A DNA stretch of 64,000 nucleotides from Hypsibius dujardini (GCA_001579985.1 LRSR01008835.1:24986-88985), one strand, 5' to 3'. Numbered from the stretch's first letter, positions 48,703 through 62,053 are shown. The notes: generated by a model not told the origin, from the letters alone. A program made the numbers and translations.

Positions 48703-51700
48703 TCAGTTTATTTGGGTGAATGCCGGATTATCCAGACCGGACAGGCGATAGCTGTAGGCTTCAGAGAAGATCCTACTTTCAGGACGCAAATCCACAGCCC
48801 CGTTCTGCCGGTAGGGTTTTCCTACGTCCATCTCCATGACGTCATTCTCGGTGGTGATGCTCTGTCGACCGTAATGGATGGGCATTCCGTAGAAAGATAG
48901 TTCTGCGTCACGGTCTTCCTGCGCGGATGGACCCCATTCGGTAGTGGGTTGTGAGGCTTGCCACAACTTCTATAAACAGACATCCAGCCCAGCAGATCAG
49001 GAATCAGGCAATGTCAAGTCATGGGTAAGAGGTAAGGGAGCGTACCTGCCGCCAAGTCGGACCTGGCTGCTTGACTAAATTGTAAACCGCCCACTGGAAA
49101 AAAAAAACATAACTCTCGATTCAGATTATTTTTTGCGAGAATGGTAAAACAGGACTTGTAATTACCAGAGGGATCTGTGCGATGGAAGCCAACGCCAACA
49201 GCCAACCTGTCCATCGACAAATAATGGTGCAGGCATAATGAAGTATTGTTCGAGACACAAAATTGCAGAAAGCATTCGGACATGAACACAGATGAAGATA
49301 CAAACACAAACACAGACACAGACACAGACACAGACACAGACACAGACACAGACACAGACACAGACACAGACACAGACATAGATACAGAGACAGTGACTTA
49401 TATTGAGATGGAGCACATAGAGTACCCGAGCTTACCGACTCCGTCAGCCCATTTGGGGTACTTCCCGTCCGGATCGTTGGTGGCAAATGGCTTATAATCA
49501 GCCATGGTGTAAATGAAGATGAACTATAGAATTGAAAAGAAAGAAGCACTTTTAAAGTAAGAATTGAAGATTGAGACAATAATTTTTCGTATTGCCTAAC
49601 CATACATACTAAAAGAATTAATGGGGCAATGACGAGCCAACAGCTGCGAAAGTAGATGGAAGGCTTGTATTTCATCATGAAGTCGAGGTTGTGCTGAAGA
49701 CGTTTCATTCCATAGGCCCAGAAAACGGCGAGAATCTCGAAAAAGGCAATGAGGATAATAGCAAAACCTCCACCTGCAAATCAACTTGATCTTTATCGAA
49801 AGACAATCTGGGTACTAGGGTACTAGTACTAAGGTATAAGGCGAGCAATCTACCGTATGTGTCCATCAAATCGATCACGTACAGACCGCCCTGAAACAAT
49901 GCAATTATATGACTATTTTGTCAATGTTTCTCCATATTTAGGGATGGGGAAAAGCTTACGTGCGTGACGCAGGGAAGAGCTAGCAGGAAGCAGATGGAAC
50001 AGGCAATTCCGGTGACGAGGGCCTTCTTCGATCGTAGAGAAGGATACTCATCGTGGAGAGCTACAACAACATAAGTTGTAGTATAAGAAGATTGTCCATT
50101 TTGAAGAGAATTTGTTAGTCAAAGAACATACCGGTGAGGGAACCCTCCAGCAGTCCGAACTGCAGCAACACCAAAAGCAGGCAACCGATCACGCATTGCA
50201 AGAAATAATAATAGTCCAGGGTTTAACGGTTACCTCAGAATCGAGACCCAGAAGAAAGAGCCTGTAATTAAAAAGGAAATTGTCCCAGACTCCAAGGCAA
50301 ATTACCAAATGCGAAAGGTCCATACATGAAAAAGAAAAGAACGGCCCATAGGTGTGGTATTGGTAGTTTGGAGAGAGCCTCCGGGTAGGCTAAACATGGA
50401 AAAAACAAAATGGTATTTAAGAAATTCCTAGTCAAGACAAGTCATGCTTTTCCTTCCCTCACCAATGAATGCAAGGCCAGGACCTGCAACACAATTAAAC
50501 AAGGTTGCGGATAGTTGGATGAAAAAGACCTCTCACACTATCTTTACCTCCCTTGGCCACCGAACTAATTGGAACGTCCAGCTGGTGAGCAAGGTTCCCA
50601 AGGACCTTTCAATTTACAAAAGATGACTTTTCATGCAGTTATAAATAGTAGCGTAATTCAACTGGCGGATCTTACCGAAAAAATGACGACACTTGCAATA
50701 ATGCTGGTGACAGTGTCCAGCGAGCAGACAATCATTGCGTCCCTCAAATTGGACAAACATTTACTTAGTATTTTGGTGAATTAATGCCTAGTAATATAGT
50801 ACTGATCGTTGACTAACTTGTAGACCTTCATACGAAATTTGTTGTAGCTCCCGAACATAATGAGGGGACCTTGGGCCACCGAGAGGGAGAAGAAGACTTG
50901 TGCGGCTGCACTCCGCCAAACCTAAATTGCCCGCACATCAACAACTTCATCTCATCTTTATTTCATCTCACTGAATACTCGCATTGTACTTACCGTAACA
51001 TCCAGCAAGCGATCCCATTGAGGCTTGAACAGGAAAATGATCCCCTCGACGGCGCCATCGAGAAGGACCCCACGAACCATCAGGACGAGGAGGATGACAA
51101 ACGGAAAAGTTGCTGAGCGAATGTAAATGTTAAACAACTTCCATATTGAGAGGCTTCAAAAGAATTGAGAGGGATAACTTACAGGTAAAGTATACAGCTT
51201 TACCAGACGACTGGATCCCCTGTATCATAGAATTAATCATCTCTCATGGCCAGGATCATTATCATTTCTGCTTATTACCTTGTAAAGACAGAAGAACACC
51301 ACCGCCCACGAAAATATTAGGCATCTATAGCATAATAATAAAACAACAAAGACGAAACATAATGTAAGTCAAAATAATTGACAAAATAAGGAAAAGAAAG
51401 AAAAGTTAGATAGGAGGAATAAAGAAGGATAAATGTTTTTAAAGAAGAATGGTGATACTGTAGGGTACACCGAGAAGAGAAGTCTTACAAGGCCAACTGC
51501 CAGATGACTCCTCCCGGTTCATTCAGCGTGTAGTCCATCTCCTTTGTGCTTGACTGTATGACATACCTACGGTATTTTACAGATAAAGCACAAACATAAT
51601 ACTGTATAACCATGCCTGTGAAATATAACGTTGCCTGACCGTTCAAAGTACTGCTCGGGACTGGGCTGCATCCTGCCTGTAAAGCTGTCATTTTGTTGGA

Positions 51701-52823
51701 AGAACCGCACAACCGGCACACCGACCTCCTCCGTTAAGGACAAGTTCAATGTTGAGCGAACAAAGCAGTGCTCCGTGGCCCAGGCCTCATCACAGACATC
51801 CCATGGAAGACTCTCCGCCATGAAGATTGATTTCAACACCGCAGCCGTGTAGAATACGGTGTAAGACATCAGGACGTCTAAACACGCAAACACACACGCT
51901 ATCAAGACAGAGCGAGAAACAAAAGGCCAACCGCTAGAGTCAACCTACTGTAATAGATACAAACAATGGTGGCAGTGACGCACATGGCCACGCCAACACC
52001 GGCACCCAGTGGACACATTCGCTTAAACAGCGACCACGGTCCGAGGGAACAGTATTGGCCCAGGGCTAACTCCATACAGTATAACGGTTTCCCCACCATA
52101 AATAGAATGATGAAGTACGGAATTAAGAAAGCACCTAAAATATAAAGGCATTCGGACACGGATCACGGAGCTTTCAGATACATCTATGGGAATATATACA
52201 AAAATTCAATGGTGCGGACAGACATTGCCAGTCAAAGGCACAGACAGAGACAGAGACACAAACACAGACACAGACACTGACACAGGCACCGACACAGACA
52301 CAGACACAGACACAGACACAGATACAGATACAGATACAGACACAGACACAGACACAGACACAGACACAGACACAGATACAGATACAGATACAGACACAGA
52401 CACAGACACAGATACAGATACAGATACAGACACAGACACGGACACAGACACAGACACAGACACAGACACAGGCCCATTCATCGAGAAGAATATACGAAAG
52501 ATCTATTCTCTGTACTAGTACGCGGGTATTGATGCTGTCGTACCTCCACCGTTCTGGTATGCAAGGTAGGGGAATCTCCAGACATTCCCAATGCCTACCG
52601 ATTGCCCAACACAGGATAGAAAAAACTGTGCTCGATTTCCCCATTGCCCGCGTTCCTCTTTCCCGTGAAATTCTTTGGCGTTGGAGCTGGGCGGCGCATC
52701 TGCTGATTCAGACAGGGATGCGGAATGGTCGTCCTGCCCAACGATAGTCTCTGTATCCACCGTCACCGTATATATCTGCAAGGTTGGCTCTCCGTCCACG
52801 GAAACCTCACGGGGACTTCTCAT
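48703..52823 (-). CDS. SLC6 Na+/Cl--dependent neurotransmitter/amino-acid symporter, copy B
   Basis: About twenty exons from ATG 52823 to the stop at 48703, with the same exon plan as copy A. TM1 reads [21 protein letters not shown]2 [16 protein letters not shown], extracellular loop 2 [17 protein letters not shown] with the paired Cys, then PSPEQYFER, a FGSYNKF site, [15 protein letters not shown] and a tail ending LSGLDNPAF. The N-terminal cytosolic tails of the copies differ, while the membrane core is close to identical in many exons, so they arose by tandem duplication. As for copy A, transport of a small amino acid or transmitter with Na+ and Cl- is known for the family; the substrate is not determined. 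Intron 1 holds a long ACACAG/ATACAG array, and another intron holds the 49300 array. Confidence 0.93.
49300..49386. repeat. ACACAG hexanucleotide array
   Basis: Lies in an SLC6 copy B intron. Confidence 0.95.
52237..52471. repeat. ACACAG/ATACAG hexanucleotide array with higher-order pattern
   Basis: Lies in SLC6 copy B intron 1. Blocks of three ATACAG units recur between runs of ACACAG units, showing a second-level repeat. Confidence 0.95.
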
Positions 52824-54727
52824 GACTGCAGCTTTTCGTTAGTTTCGAAAAACAAAAAGCGACTTCTCAAATGAGAGAATGACATGGGAGAGAACAGCGA
52901 CCGTGCGATCTCCACTCGGAAAGGGTAAATTGTGGCTGAAAGGCAAACACGAATGACACAAGGTCTCACACCTGAAACACTGATAACAACGGGGATGCTT
53001 ACCTTCTTATAGGCATTTAAATTTTTTACGTTCTATTGCAGAGGGAGGGAGTATCAACAGCAAAGTCCGTTTCTGTCGTGGAAACTAGTGCTGTCTGCTA
53101 GATACACTCTTTTTCAGATACAATCTTTATGTAAAGTAACTCACACGTAGGCACAGTCACAGGCAGACGGCGTCATAGACTGACTTATTCACAGGGACAA
53201 ACAGAAATACAGAAAGACAGAAAGACAGACACACAGACAGACAAACAGACACACAGACACACAGACACACAGACAGACAAACAGACACACAGACACACAG
53301 ACAGACTCACAGACACACAGACACACAGACACACAGACACACAGACACACAGACAGACGGACAGACAGACAAACAGAGAGACAAACAGAGAGACAGACAG
53401 ACAGACAGAGAGACAGAGAGACAATCAGATATAGAGATAGACAGGCATGCAAACACAGAGGCACAAACACTTATAGACAGACAAACGCTAGAGACTCAGA
53501 CAAGCAGTTAAAGGACGGGGCAGGCAACATAAAGTATTAAGCTATGGTGCATACAGCGCTACATGAAGGCTGTAACGGTAGGCTTCAAGAGCCGAATGAG
53601 TGTGGATCCACTAGGCAGAGGTAGGGTTTTATGCCTGCCACACTTCCGTACAGGATTGTTGCTCTCTCGTGAGAACTACTAACTTTCAGGCATGCGTCAT
53701 ACTATTAATGTGCACCTTGTCTCCTTAGGTACATGAAACCAACAATCATTAAAGTTGCCCGATCGCGATAAGATGCCAGGCGGAAGTGCCTCCTGTGGCG
53801 CACTCTACAGGCCCTGGATCGTGTCATGATGATATTGCTCATCCTGTTCCGCGACACGATCTCCCCGTGCCATCACCGCCTTCTCGACCTCAACGCCCGC
53901 TCCACGCCTAACTTCAATTTCATAACAGCCCATGGCTGCGGAAAAAAAGATCGATTTTCTAGGCAGTGCAGTGTGTAATTTGAACCTCTCTTCCTGCAGG
54001 ATTGTGCAGTCTATGTGTGTGTGTGTGAAGAGAGAAAAAATCGATACGTCCTTAGATGAAAGCGAAGAGGGAAGAGTCCACACACACACACACACTGGCC
54101 TCTCTCATTCTATCATTGCTAATGTCAAAAGCTTTAAATCATGGTGTGTCTGGGCCCTCTTCCAATGCTAATCCCATCCGCCCGTCACGTGGCTCAATCG
54201 CACTCTCAAAACATCGATTCGAGACATCTGTTATTCATCCTTCATAGAGCATACGTCCATTTATATATTTTAATAAATAAACATCTTAAAAAGACATAGT
54301 GACACACACCACCCACCATACACCAAACAAGGAACCAAAAAAGAACATTTTTCTGACTAGAAAAAAAGAAGCCAGAGAGCGAGAGGGCTCTCGATCATCA
54401 CAAATTGTAAAACGCGTTAAACACACTCCGTGGAAGGGAAAGGAAAAACAACACAACCCATTTACACGGAAGACATCCTTCACCGAATAATAATAAGGAG
54501 ACAGATAACACCAGTCATGCAACGAAACGAACGAACAAAACCAACGCAAATACAGTTAAAAGGAACAAAAACTGCCACACTTAGCAGCGAGAGCCAAGAG
54601 AACAAAATAACTTCACACAGAAAGGTAAAAAAAGCCGTCACACGAAAACAAACCAGCGCGCAAGAGATCATTTGAGAGTGCAGTGTGTCCGAGGTTCAAT
54701 CGGAGCTTTGCTCTTTCGTAGGATTCC
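52824..54727. other. Intergenic region between SLC6 copy B and FEZ
   Basis: The left part is the 5' flank of SLC6 copy B and contains an ACAGAC/ACACAG array at 53211-53420. A minus-strand frame ending at 53805, opened by a TCCTGCAG acceptor near 53998 and containing an MGCYEIEV start, gives a 42-residue product with an RGD but has no family match I recognise. The right part (54250-54727) is AC-rich and probably FEZ 3' UTR. Confidence 0.35.
53211..53420. repeat. Mixed ACAG and ACACAG array
   Basis: Lies in the 5' flank of SLC6 copy B. Confidence 0.95.
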
Positions 54728-54828
54728 TCAGATGACGGCCATGTCTTTGGGACAGAGAACTTTGAGAATGTAGTCTGTAGAGACAACGGTCGTTAAGAAG
54801 GGTTGGACAATCACAGCAGACAGACATT

Positions 54829-54872
<44 letters not shown>

Positions 54873-55464
54873 AAGTCAGTCCGAACAAATGCATAATCAG
54901 AGAGGGAGGCAGGAAGTCAGGCAGACAGACTAAAGGACGGCAGACAGACATACAATACTTCCAGACAGATAATATTGACAGACACTGACCTGTGAGCAAA
55001 GCCGGAGTCGTAGGAGAGTCTTCATTGATGGCCGCCAGGATCTTAATCATAATCTGCATATGCCGAGTCGTCAGCAGTCCCGGTTCGTAGGGGATGATTG
55101 TGGTCAAGTACTTGGCGTCCCTATCCGGCGTCTTAGCCTTGAGACTGCCGCCTCCCCCGCTGCGTTTCTTGTCGATGGCAAACTGCCGACGTTTGTTTTG
55201 CACTTTGATCAGCTCGGAAATGAAGCTGTTTTTCACTTCCTTCTCGAACTACACATACAAACAGGGAGAAAAGAGGATCAAATGTTAAGCTAATTAAACT
55301 TGACTTGAGTTAAACTCAATGTCACACAATCACACAGCTAAAACAGAATTGAACAGACCAAGAAAGTAGACGATAATCAAGGCTGGCAGACAGGCAGACT
55401 TCATGCAAAGAAACAGGAAGGCAGACAGACAGTCAGACAAACGAACAGTCAAACAGAGAGACTA

Positions 55465-55505
<41 letters not shown>

Positions 55506-56289
55506 TTGACAAACAGATAGTCAGACAGATAGACAGTGCGCCTATATAAGTATTGGAAGTGGATAAAAGTGGAAGTCAGTGAAGCGACAAACCTGCTGCT
55601 CATCTCTTAGTGCCAATTCTTGAATGAGAATTTCAGAGTATTTCTGCGTCAGACGTTCCAATTCCGTCTGGAGTTCCATCAGTTCGGTGGAATTGAGGTC
55701 CTGCAGCTTCTCCTCGTATAATGGCGAGGGAAGTGTCGGCAATGATGACGCCGAAGACGACTGGTTGGCCTGACTTTCCGCGTCGTTGCGTCCGCCGAGG
55801 CTGCATTCTTCCGCTCCTTCAACATGGCCTCCCCCGTCGCCCTGTATACATACGTAAAACGGAAACAACTAAATTATTATGTAAATTACGGGAAGGAAAA
55901 ATGACTCGGGCGATTATGTATCACTACTGATTCATCAACTATTGGCGGACAAAATTATTCCCTCGAGGCAAAGTGCTCGTCCAATTATTTTCGCCATCCA
56001 TTTAAAAAATGAATATTTAACGAAAATGTTCCGTTCAATTTCCTTCTACCAAAGTCAGTGAAGCAGCTCATTCTTGCTTCACATTGCCCGTCTTTCATTT
56101 GCACTTGCCTCTTTCTGTGCGTGTCCATCTATCTGTCTGTCTGCCTGCCTGAATGTCTGTCTGAATGTTTGTCTGTCTGTCTGCCTGTCTGTCCATCTGT
56201 CTGTCTATCAGCCTGTCTATCAGCCTGCCTGCCTGTCTGCCTGTCTGCCTGTCTGCCTGTCTGCCTGCCTGTCTGCCTGCCTGCCTGCC

Positions 56290-56332
<43 letters not shown>

Positions 56333-57723
56333 GTGCCTCTCTCTACATGATGAGTGAATGATGTGTGGAATGCCCGACGAACCTGCTGCATGATGTTTTC
56401 AATCTCCTTAATGACGTCATCGGCCGAGGCGAGGCCGTTATGGTCGGGATCTGCAGCAGAAACCACCAGAGACCTTTGATGTCTATCTCGTATGGGCAGA
56501 CACTCAGACGAGGACATTTCATGCGGATCATGCAGACGATGAGTGGCACTGGAGTAGGTGTTAGTGGCAGAAGCACTACCTGAACAAATGATATTGTGCA
56601 TATCGAGCTGGTTATTGAGCTCTTCATCGGAGGAGGAAGAACAATGATTGTCCATACTGTTGCTGTTGGTGTGACAGTTGAGGGCCAACACCGGGAGGAA
56701 CAGTTTGTTGCGGATGACGGTTTTACTCCAGTCGACGGGCATGACCGTCCCGAAAGACGACGTCAAGTCCTGCCAGAACTTGGACTGTCCAATCAGTTCG
56801 TCGTGAGTCCGGATCTGGACCGGGGCAAAGTCCTGGAGGTCGCTGTCCATGTCGCCAAAGCATTGACTGATCTTCTCATCGAAGGTGCCGACCAAGTCTT
56901 CCAGCGAGCCGCCGCGACTCATCCCTTCGGTGAAGTGTTGATCGACTTTTGCTGCTTTGCCTAAAGCACTCAAACGAAATCCATTCAAAATGCCAAAGAT
57001 GCTATTTCATTTGAGCAGGTACAATGGAAACAAATCCATTTCTGCACATGTACTTTTGGTGGTATAACAAAGAAGGCATTTAGAATGAAATGCAGTTTTA
57101 ATGTTATTTTAAAATGGAAAACTAATGCAAAAGGAATAAAAATGCTCCCCCGCCCAGCGCGCAATCGACCAATCAATCGGCAGTAAAGACGTTAAACCAA
57201 CAACAATAAACCTACAGTAAGGTACCAGTAAGTCCTAAATGATGTATTATCACACTGCATTTAACTGATCATTTAAGTAAGAAAGAAGAAAAGGGTTGCT
57301 CAAAAAGAGAAAAGTTAATGAGACCACCAGAAATGTGAAATGTGCAACGAAGGCAAGCTCAACCGTATTAATCCATCCAACAAAATAAATAATCAATCAA
57401 TCAACGCACCTGTTCCATAACTTAAGCGGTAGGGGTAGAACACTCAATCCATCAATCCATCAAAAGAGGAAGGTATCCTTACCTACGACCGTACGAAAGT
57501 TTTCGCAAGTTCCGGCCAAACTAGAATAACCAGAACTGCCAAATGTAGATTCCGCCGAGCCTCCGCCAGCCGAAAAGGAAGAAGAAGCACCGGCAATTTG
57601 GGAAGAGCTAAAGTCTTGCCATTCCTCCACGTCTTCACTCCTCACTTGATCCTCTTCGTAGTCTTCCTCACTACGCGCTAAAGGAGCGTCCGTCAATTCA
57701 GCCGTCAGGTCGTCCATCATCAT
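54728..57723 (-). CDS. FEZ: FEZ/zygin, kinesin-1 cargo adaptor (fasciculation and elongation protein zeta)
   Basis: Five exons: 57723-57483, 56960-56383, 55841-55593, 55248-54990 and 54774-54728; 1374 nt, 457 aa. Family blocks in order: GGSLEDLVGTFDEKISQCF, APVQIRT, VMPVDWSKT, DEELNNQLDMHNII, DDVIKEIENIMQQ, a coiled coil with YSEILIQELALRDEQQFEKE, FISELIKVQNKRR, LTTIIPYE and the terminal LLTDYILKVLCP. The acidic N-terminal head (DVEEWQDF) is also as expected. FEZ proteins bind kinesin-1 heavy chain and link it to cargo in axonal and vesicle transport, and some members bind nuclear-receptor and kinase partners. Invertebrates usually have one gene (UNC-76), vertebrates two. Start is the first of three consecutive ATGs; the frame is open further upstream, but without a conserved sequence. 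Confidence 0.95.
54816..54872. repeat. ACAG tetranucleotide array
   Basis: Lies in the last FEZ intron. Confidence 0.95.
55420..55520. repeat. ACAG tetranucleotide array
   Basis: Lies in the FEZ intron between exons 3 and 4. Confidence 0.95.
56125..56335. repeat. CTGT/CTGC tetranucleotide array
   Basis: Lies in the FEZ intron between exons 2 and 3, and ends about 50 bp from the exon 2 donor. Confidence 0.95.
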
Positions 57724-58283
57724 GTCCAGTATGAGAGGGGAAAAACAACTGCATCTCTTGCGGTTCTTTTTAGGCTCATAACATCTGTGAAATGAGAGCA
57801 GGCAAAAAGTGGAGCCACACTCCACTGTGCACTGCATTCCTCCACTTGATAACTCCCCCTCCCCGTCTCCTTCTCTATGTCAAGGGGAACGAGGTCTCAC
57901 ATCCAAACTGGACCAGCCGTCATTCAAGGGACAGCAGGGGGCGCTGTAATTTCAGTCCTACAACTTTTGGTCTGGTCTTAGTACAAATTCATTGATTACA
58001 TTTGTTTCTAGTTTTTCTCTTTTAAATGTTAAGTAACTATAACTTTATTTATTTATTTTTCCAGTCAACTAGCAAACACTTAAGCCATGAAATTAGTGGC
58101 TAAAAGTATTAGTTTAGTATTTGGCCATCATTTGTATAGATTAAAAAGACCGTATCACTAGCATACTTGGAAAGAAAGGAAAATGAATGTGTAATGCTAG
58201 AAGAGCCAATAACATAAATGCTTTATATATATATATGTATAAAATGGGAGTATGCAGCTGTGTTGTCCATTGTGTGTATCCTA
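57724..58283. other. FEZ 5' flank / gustatory-receptor-like 3' flank
   Basis: A 560-bp stretch with no supported gene. A TATATATATATGTATAAAA run near 58225 lies on the side of the receptor-like gene's 3' end. Confidence 0.4.
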
Positions 58284-60020
58284 TTAGCCATTGCTTTGGG
58301 TCCTTGAACGGTGCAACATCTCCCGCAGAAGGAGCAGAATTGTGGGAACGCTAGTGCCAATCTGAAAGTGTAACTATATGCGAATGGAACATGAGACGCA
58401 AACGCAAGTGACTTACAGCAACTAAATGCTGACGCGTAAAGATGAACAACCCGCCGGCTGCCTCAACCGCCAACACATTTTTGTCCACGATCACAGCCAA
58501 TCCTTCCAGCCGATCCAGCATGTCCTCCCTCGGTGAGAGGACATGACAACACCCCTTCTACATACAATCATGATGATTCTTCACAAAAGCATGTATACTA
58601 AGGGTGCGTCTCAGATCTATATGGAAACCCGTAAGGCAACTGTAACGGGAGAGCTTCACGTAATAACGAAATAAACGCTGCAATACCCTTACTCTACTCC
58701 TACACACATGGCCAGATTACTGGGTGGCAGAGTTCGAACCACTCTTTAGCTGGGCGCAAGCAAAATTGGGTGGCCTGAGTTTGAGCCAAACAGCCAGTAT
58801 TGTGGCCACGTGTATAGTACCTTCCTTACCTGATGCACAAGCAGTTGCGTGTGATTAGGGTGGGAATGGCCTTTCACTTCCCACAGCAACTGCTGTAAGA
58901 CTCCTCCAATTTCGTGGCTCTAACAAGATGAATACGGTTACAAAGGACTCGACATTTGTCCATTCCTCTGTGGTTATACCATTTCGTATAGCAGCACAAA
59001 CGGCACAAAGGGAACGGTGGCGTATGCCAAGAACACACCGCTGATCCACACATTGTAGACCACATAGTTGAGCTTGGTCTCTGTGGATGTCATTAAGGTA
59101 GCAGCCATGCCGAAGGTCGTCAGGATGTCCACTCCCACGCTGATGAAGACGATCCAACCGAAGACAGCGTTAATCTCACGCACGGCTCCACATACCTCAG
59201 TGTAGATATCGGTCCATCTTTTAACTTGACGACGCATCCTCATCCAACGCGATACATCACCCGTAGGACTCATGGAAAGGTGGTACTCCGTTGCGGAGTG
59301 AATTTCTGCCTGGAGGGAGCGTAGGACGTAGAGCAGCGTGATGGCACACAGCGCCGCATAAGCGATAACCTGCTGCGACAGGAAGAACATCACGTCGATG
59401 CTCGGTGTCCAGAGGAGGATGAACAGATAATCGCGCAGACAGAAAGTGAAATAGCTGTAGCACTCTCTGCGCCAGTTGATCTTACGCAAGGGTAATAATC
59501 CCCCGTTTTTGGACCATTCCAGCGACACCCACAAGAAATGCACCACGAAGGTCACAAGAAAGAATATTACCGACATTACCTTTAGTCGCTTTATCGGACA
59601 ATTACCACGTGTTGCCTTGCTCAAAAATGAGAGGTATGACTTGAAGGCTTGCATTTGTTTTCTTAGCCGAGATAGATTTTTAAAGAGGAAGATGAGGATG
59701 ATCAAGAATGCCCGGATGGGGTAGAAGCAGTAGGCCAGGTCCTTGACGACTTTCAGGATGAACGGATACTCTTTGGCGATGGTTTGAGTGGGGCTTATGT
59801 GGTTGTAAAGATCATGGCCCACCTCCAACGCGATCATTCCTAATGCCCCAACAAAGAGGTACGCACGCAAGAGGAGGCCAATTATGTGGACTACCTTTGC
59901 TGCGATTCTCCTCCAAGAGCCCTTCTCAGGATGGGAATATTGCGCGAAAGTGAGAAAGCCAAATAGTCCGAGGACTCTTTCCTGGATGAACACTTGACTT
60001 TTGAGAGACATTATTATCAT
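58284..60020 (-). CDS. Gustatory-receptor-like seven-TM protein, copy 1
   Basis: Four exons: 60020-58980, 58919-58830, 58557-58417 and 58361-58284; 1350 nt, 449 aa. One large exon encodes six hydrophobic segments with few charged loops, and three small 3' exons encode the last intracellular loop and TM7; this big-exon-plus-short-phase-0-3'-exons plan is typical of insect/invertebrate gustatory receptor (GR) genes. The last exons read NVLAVEAAGGLFIFTR followed by a hydrophobic helix, matching the GR family's (A/T)xGxFxxxR block before TM7. The TYhhhhhQF motif expected in insect GRs is not present; VPTILLLL stands in its place. No N-terminal signal peptide is seen, as expected for inverted-topology GRs. 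It is likely a plasma-membrane ligand-gated channel or receptor; the ligand is unknown. Confidence 0.75.
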
Positions 60021-60425
60021 TAAACCAATCGTTAATTTAAAAAGGCCACTCTGTCGCCAGGCCAGACTTCACTTACGGCATCAGAAGAGATATGGAACAA
60101 CTTTCTCATACAAGTGTGTACGCATACCTATATAGTTACGGTGACGTTAAGGGAGTTTTACGCACTGGGTGGAGTCAGCCCCTAAAGCATATTGAAATCC
60201 CTCAAGCCATATATTTAATAAATTCGGGGAATAATTTCCCTTAAGGTTTTAATCAAACAATAGGGAACAAATGATATTGTAGCTGTGACGAGTGCCCCTC
60301 ATCCACGGAACAACTCCTCAAACGGGCCAGTTGAAATTGCCTCAACAAGGCCGACGCCGGCCAGAGAGAGGGATATCAGTAATAATATTAATAGGAATGT
60401 CTTCCAGGATCTTTGCATGTCCCAC

Positions 60426-62053
60426 TCAAGGCCCTCGTGTGCGACTTAAAAGTTCCCGTGCCAGAAGAAGAACCGTCAAAACGGTGGTGATGATCTGAAG
60501 TATTGAGGAAAAAACAGCTGTGAGTAAGACAGGCACTGTTCCGCTTTTGGTTGAGTTTTAGAAGGAATAATCGTGACGTACCGTCACCAGGAAGGAACGC
60601 GTGAAGGAGCAAAGTCCGCCAGCCTGAACGAGAAAGACATTGCCTTGTACTAGAAGAGTCAGGCCTTCCAGTGTGTTGACTGCATATCTTCGAGGATCAT
60701 AACGAAATGAGCATTCCTGTATAAAGAGAGATGAAGAATGCGCCTTAGCCGCGGCAATGGTATTTTATAACTTCATACAAGGATGCTCACGTTTTCCATC
60801 GGAAGGTCTTGAATATCCAAGCTCGAGTGACCTTTTACTTTCCACAGAAGCTGCGTCAAGGCTTCATCGACTTTCTTGCTCTGTGGAGACAAACAAATTC
60901 ATTCTAGATAAGAATGTATTTGACGAGTAAATAAAATGAGTCTCCTACGATCATCGTGACTATACATTCGATCACCTGATATTACATTAGCTGTCACTAT
61001 ATGGGCCTATCTCTGACTGGAGTGGAAAGTTCTGCTTACTTTTTCATGGAGGAGCACAAATGGTAGGAAGAGCAGCGTCGCATACGACAAAAAGAGTCCC
61101 GCGTTGAAGACATTGTACAGCACAAAATACGGCGACGTCTCCTCCGATGTGATGATGATTGTGCCGATGCCCAGCGCGGTCAACACATCAAACCCCACGC
61201 TGAAGAATAATATCCACCCGAAAAAGGCGTTGAACTGACGAAGCAGACCGAAGGTCTCGGTGTAGATCCACGTCCATCGCTTGACCTGACGGTACAGTTG
61301 ATTCCACTGCAAGGCACATCCTCCAACCATAAACATGACAGTTTCCCCTTCAATGCTCGTCTGTAAATGATGTAGGACATACAGCAGGAAGATGGAGGTG
61401 ATGACGGGCAAGGCCAGCACTTGTTGCGACACCACAAACGACCCATCCACCGCGGGCACCCACAACAACATCATTTCAGCACTTGTCAAGCAGATATTGT
61501 AGTAGTTGTAAGAACAGCTACTCAAACCGGAGTTATTGTGGATGGTATAGATGGGCAGAAGGCCCTCGTACTTGCTCCATTCCAGGCAGCACCAGCTCAG
61601 GTGCAGAGCAAATGTGATGGCGGTGAAAAGTAGGCAAAATGTCTGCACTTTTCTTATTATTGCTCGTGGAAGACTCTCTTGCCCTTCCTTCTCCGTGAAG
61701 AGTTGCGAGAATAATCGCTGCATTTTACTGCTCAATTGGCACCACGGAGACCGTCTGTTTTGTATGATAAAAGCCAGCATAATGGAAAAGGCACGGATGG
61801 GGTAGAAGCAATAGTCGAGGTGCTCGACTAAATGTACAATTATTGGAATATTCTCATTATTAGTTTGCTGGAGGGTGTTGTTAAAGATTTTGCCCGCTAC
61901 GAAGAGGGTGATGGCGAGTCCTCCCACAAGGAGGTATGCTGCGAATAAGCGGGGCAACTGCTTCCACAATGGCCAAGACTGAGAAGAATAGGGTAGGAAG
62001 CCTAAGAGCTTGAGGAATTTCTCCTGTCGAATGACCATCACATTTAGCGCCAT
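60426..62053 (-). CDS. Gustatory-receptor-like seven-TM protein, copy 2
   Basis: Four exons with the same plan as copy 1: 62053-61040, 60880-60791, 60716-60582 and 60494-60426; 1308 nt, 435 aa. Shared blocks include DYCFYPIRAF in the first loop, LEWSK..GLLPI, RQVKRWT.IYTE before TM6, FGWI.F.SVG and the exon-2 start QLLWKVKGHS. The pre-TM7 block is GNVFLVQAGGLCSFTR and the last helix is TVLTVLLLA, again without an insect-type TYhhhhhQF. The two copies are clearly paralogues arranged head to tail about 400 bp apart. Function is inferred from the fold only. Confidence 0.75.

Noticed and set aside
52186-52518. 110-codon Asp-Thr repeat frame and its reverse Ser-Val/Leu-Cys frames
   Set aside because: Translation of the ACACAG array within SLC6 copy B intron 1.
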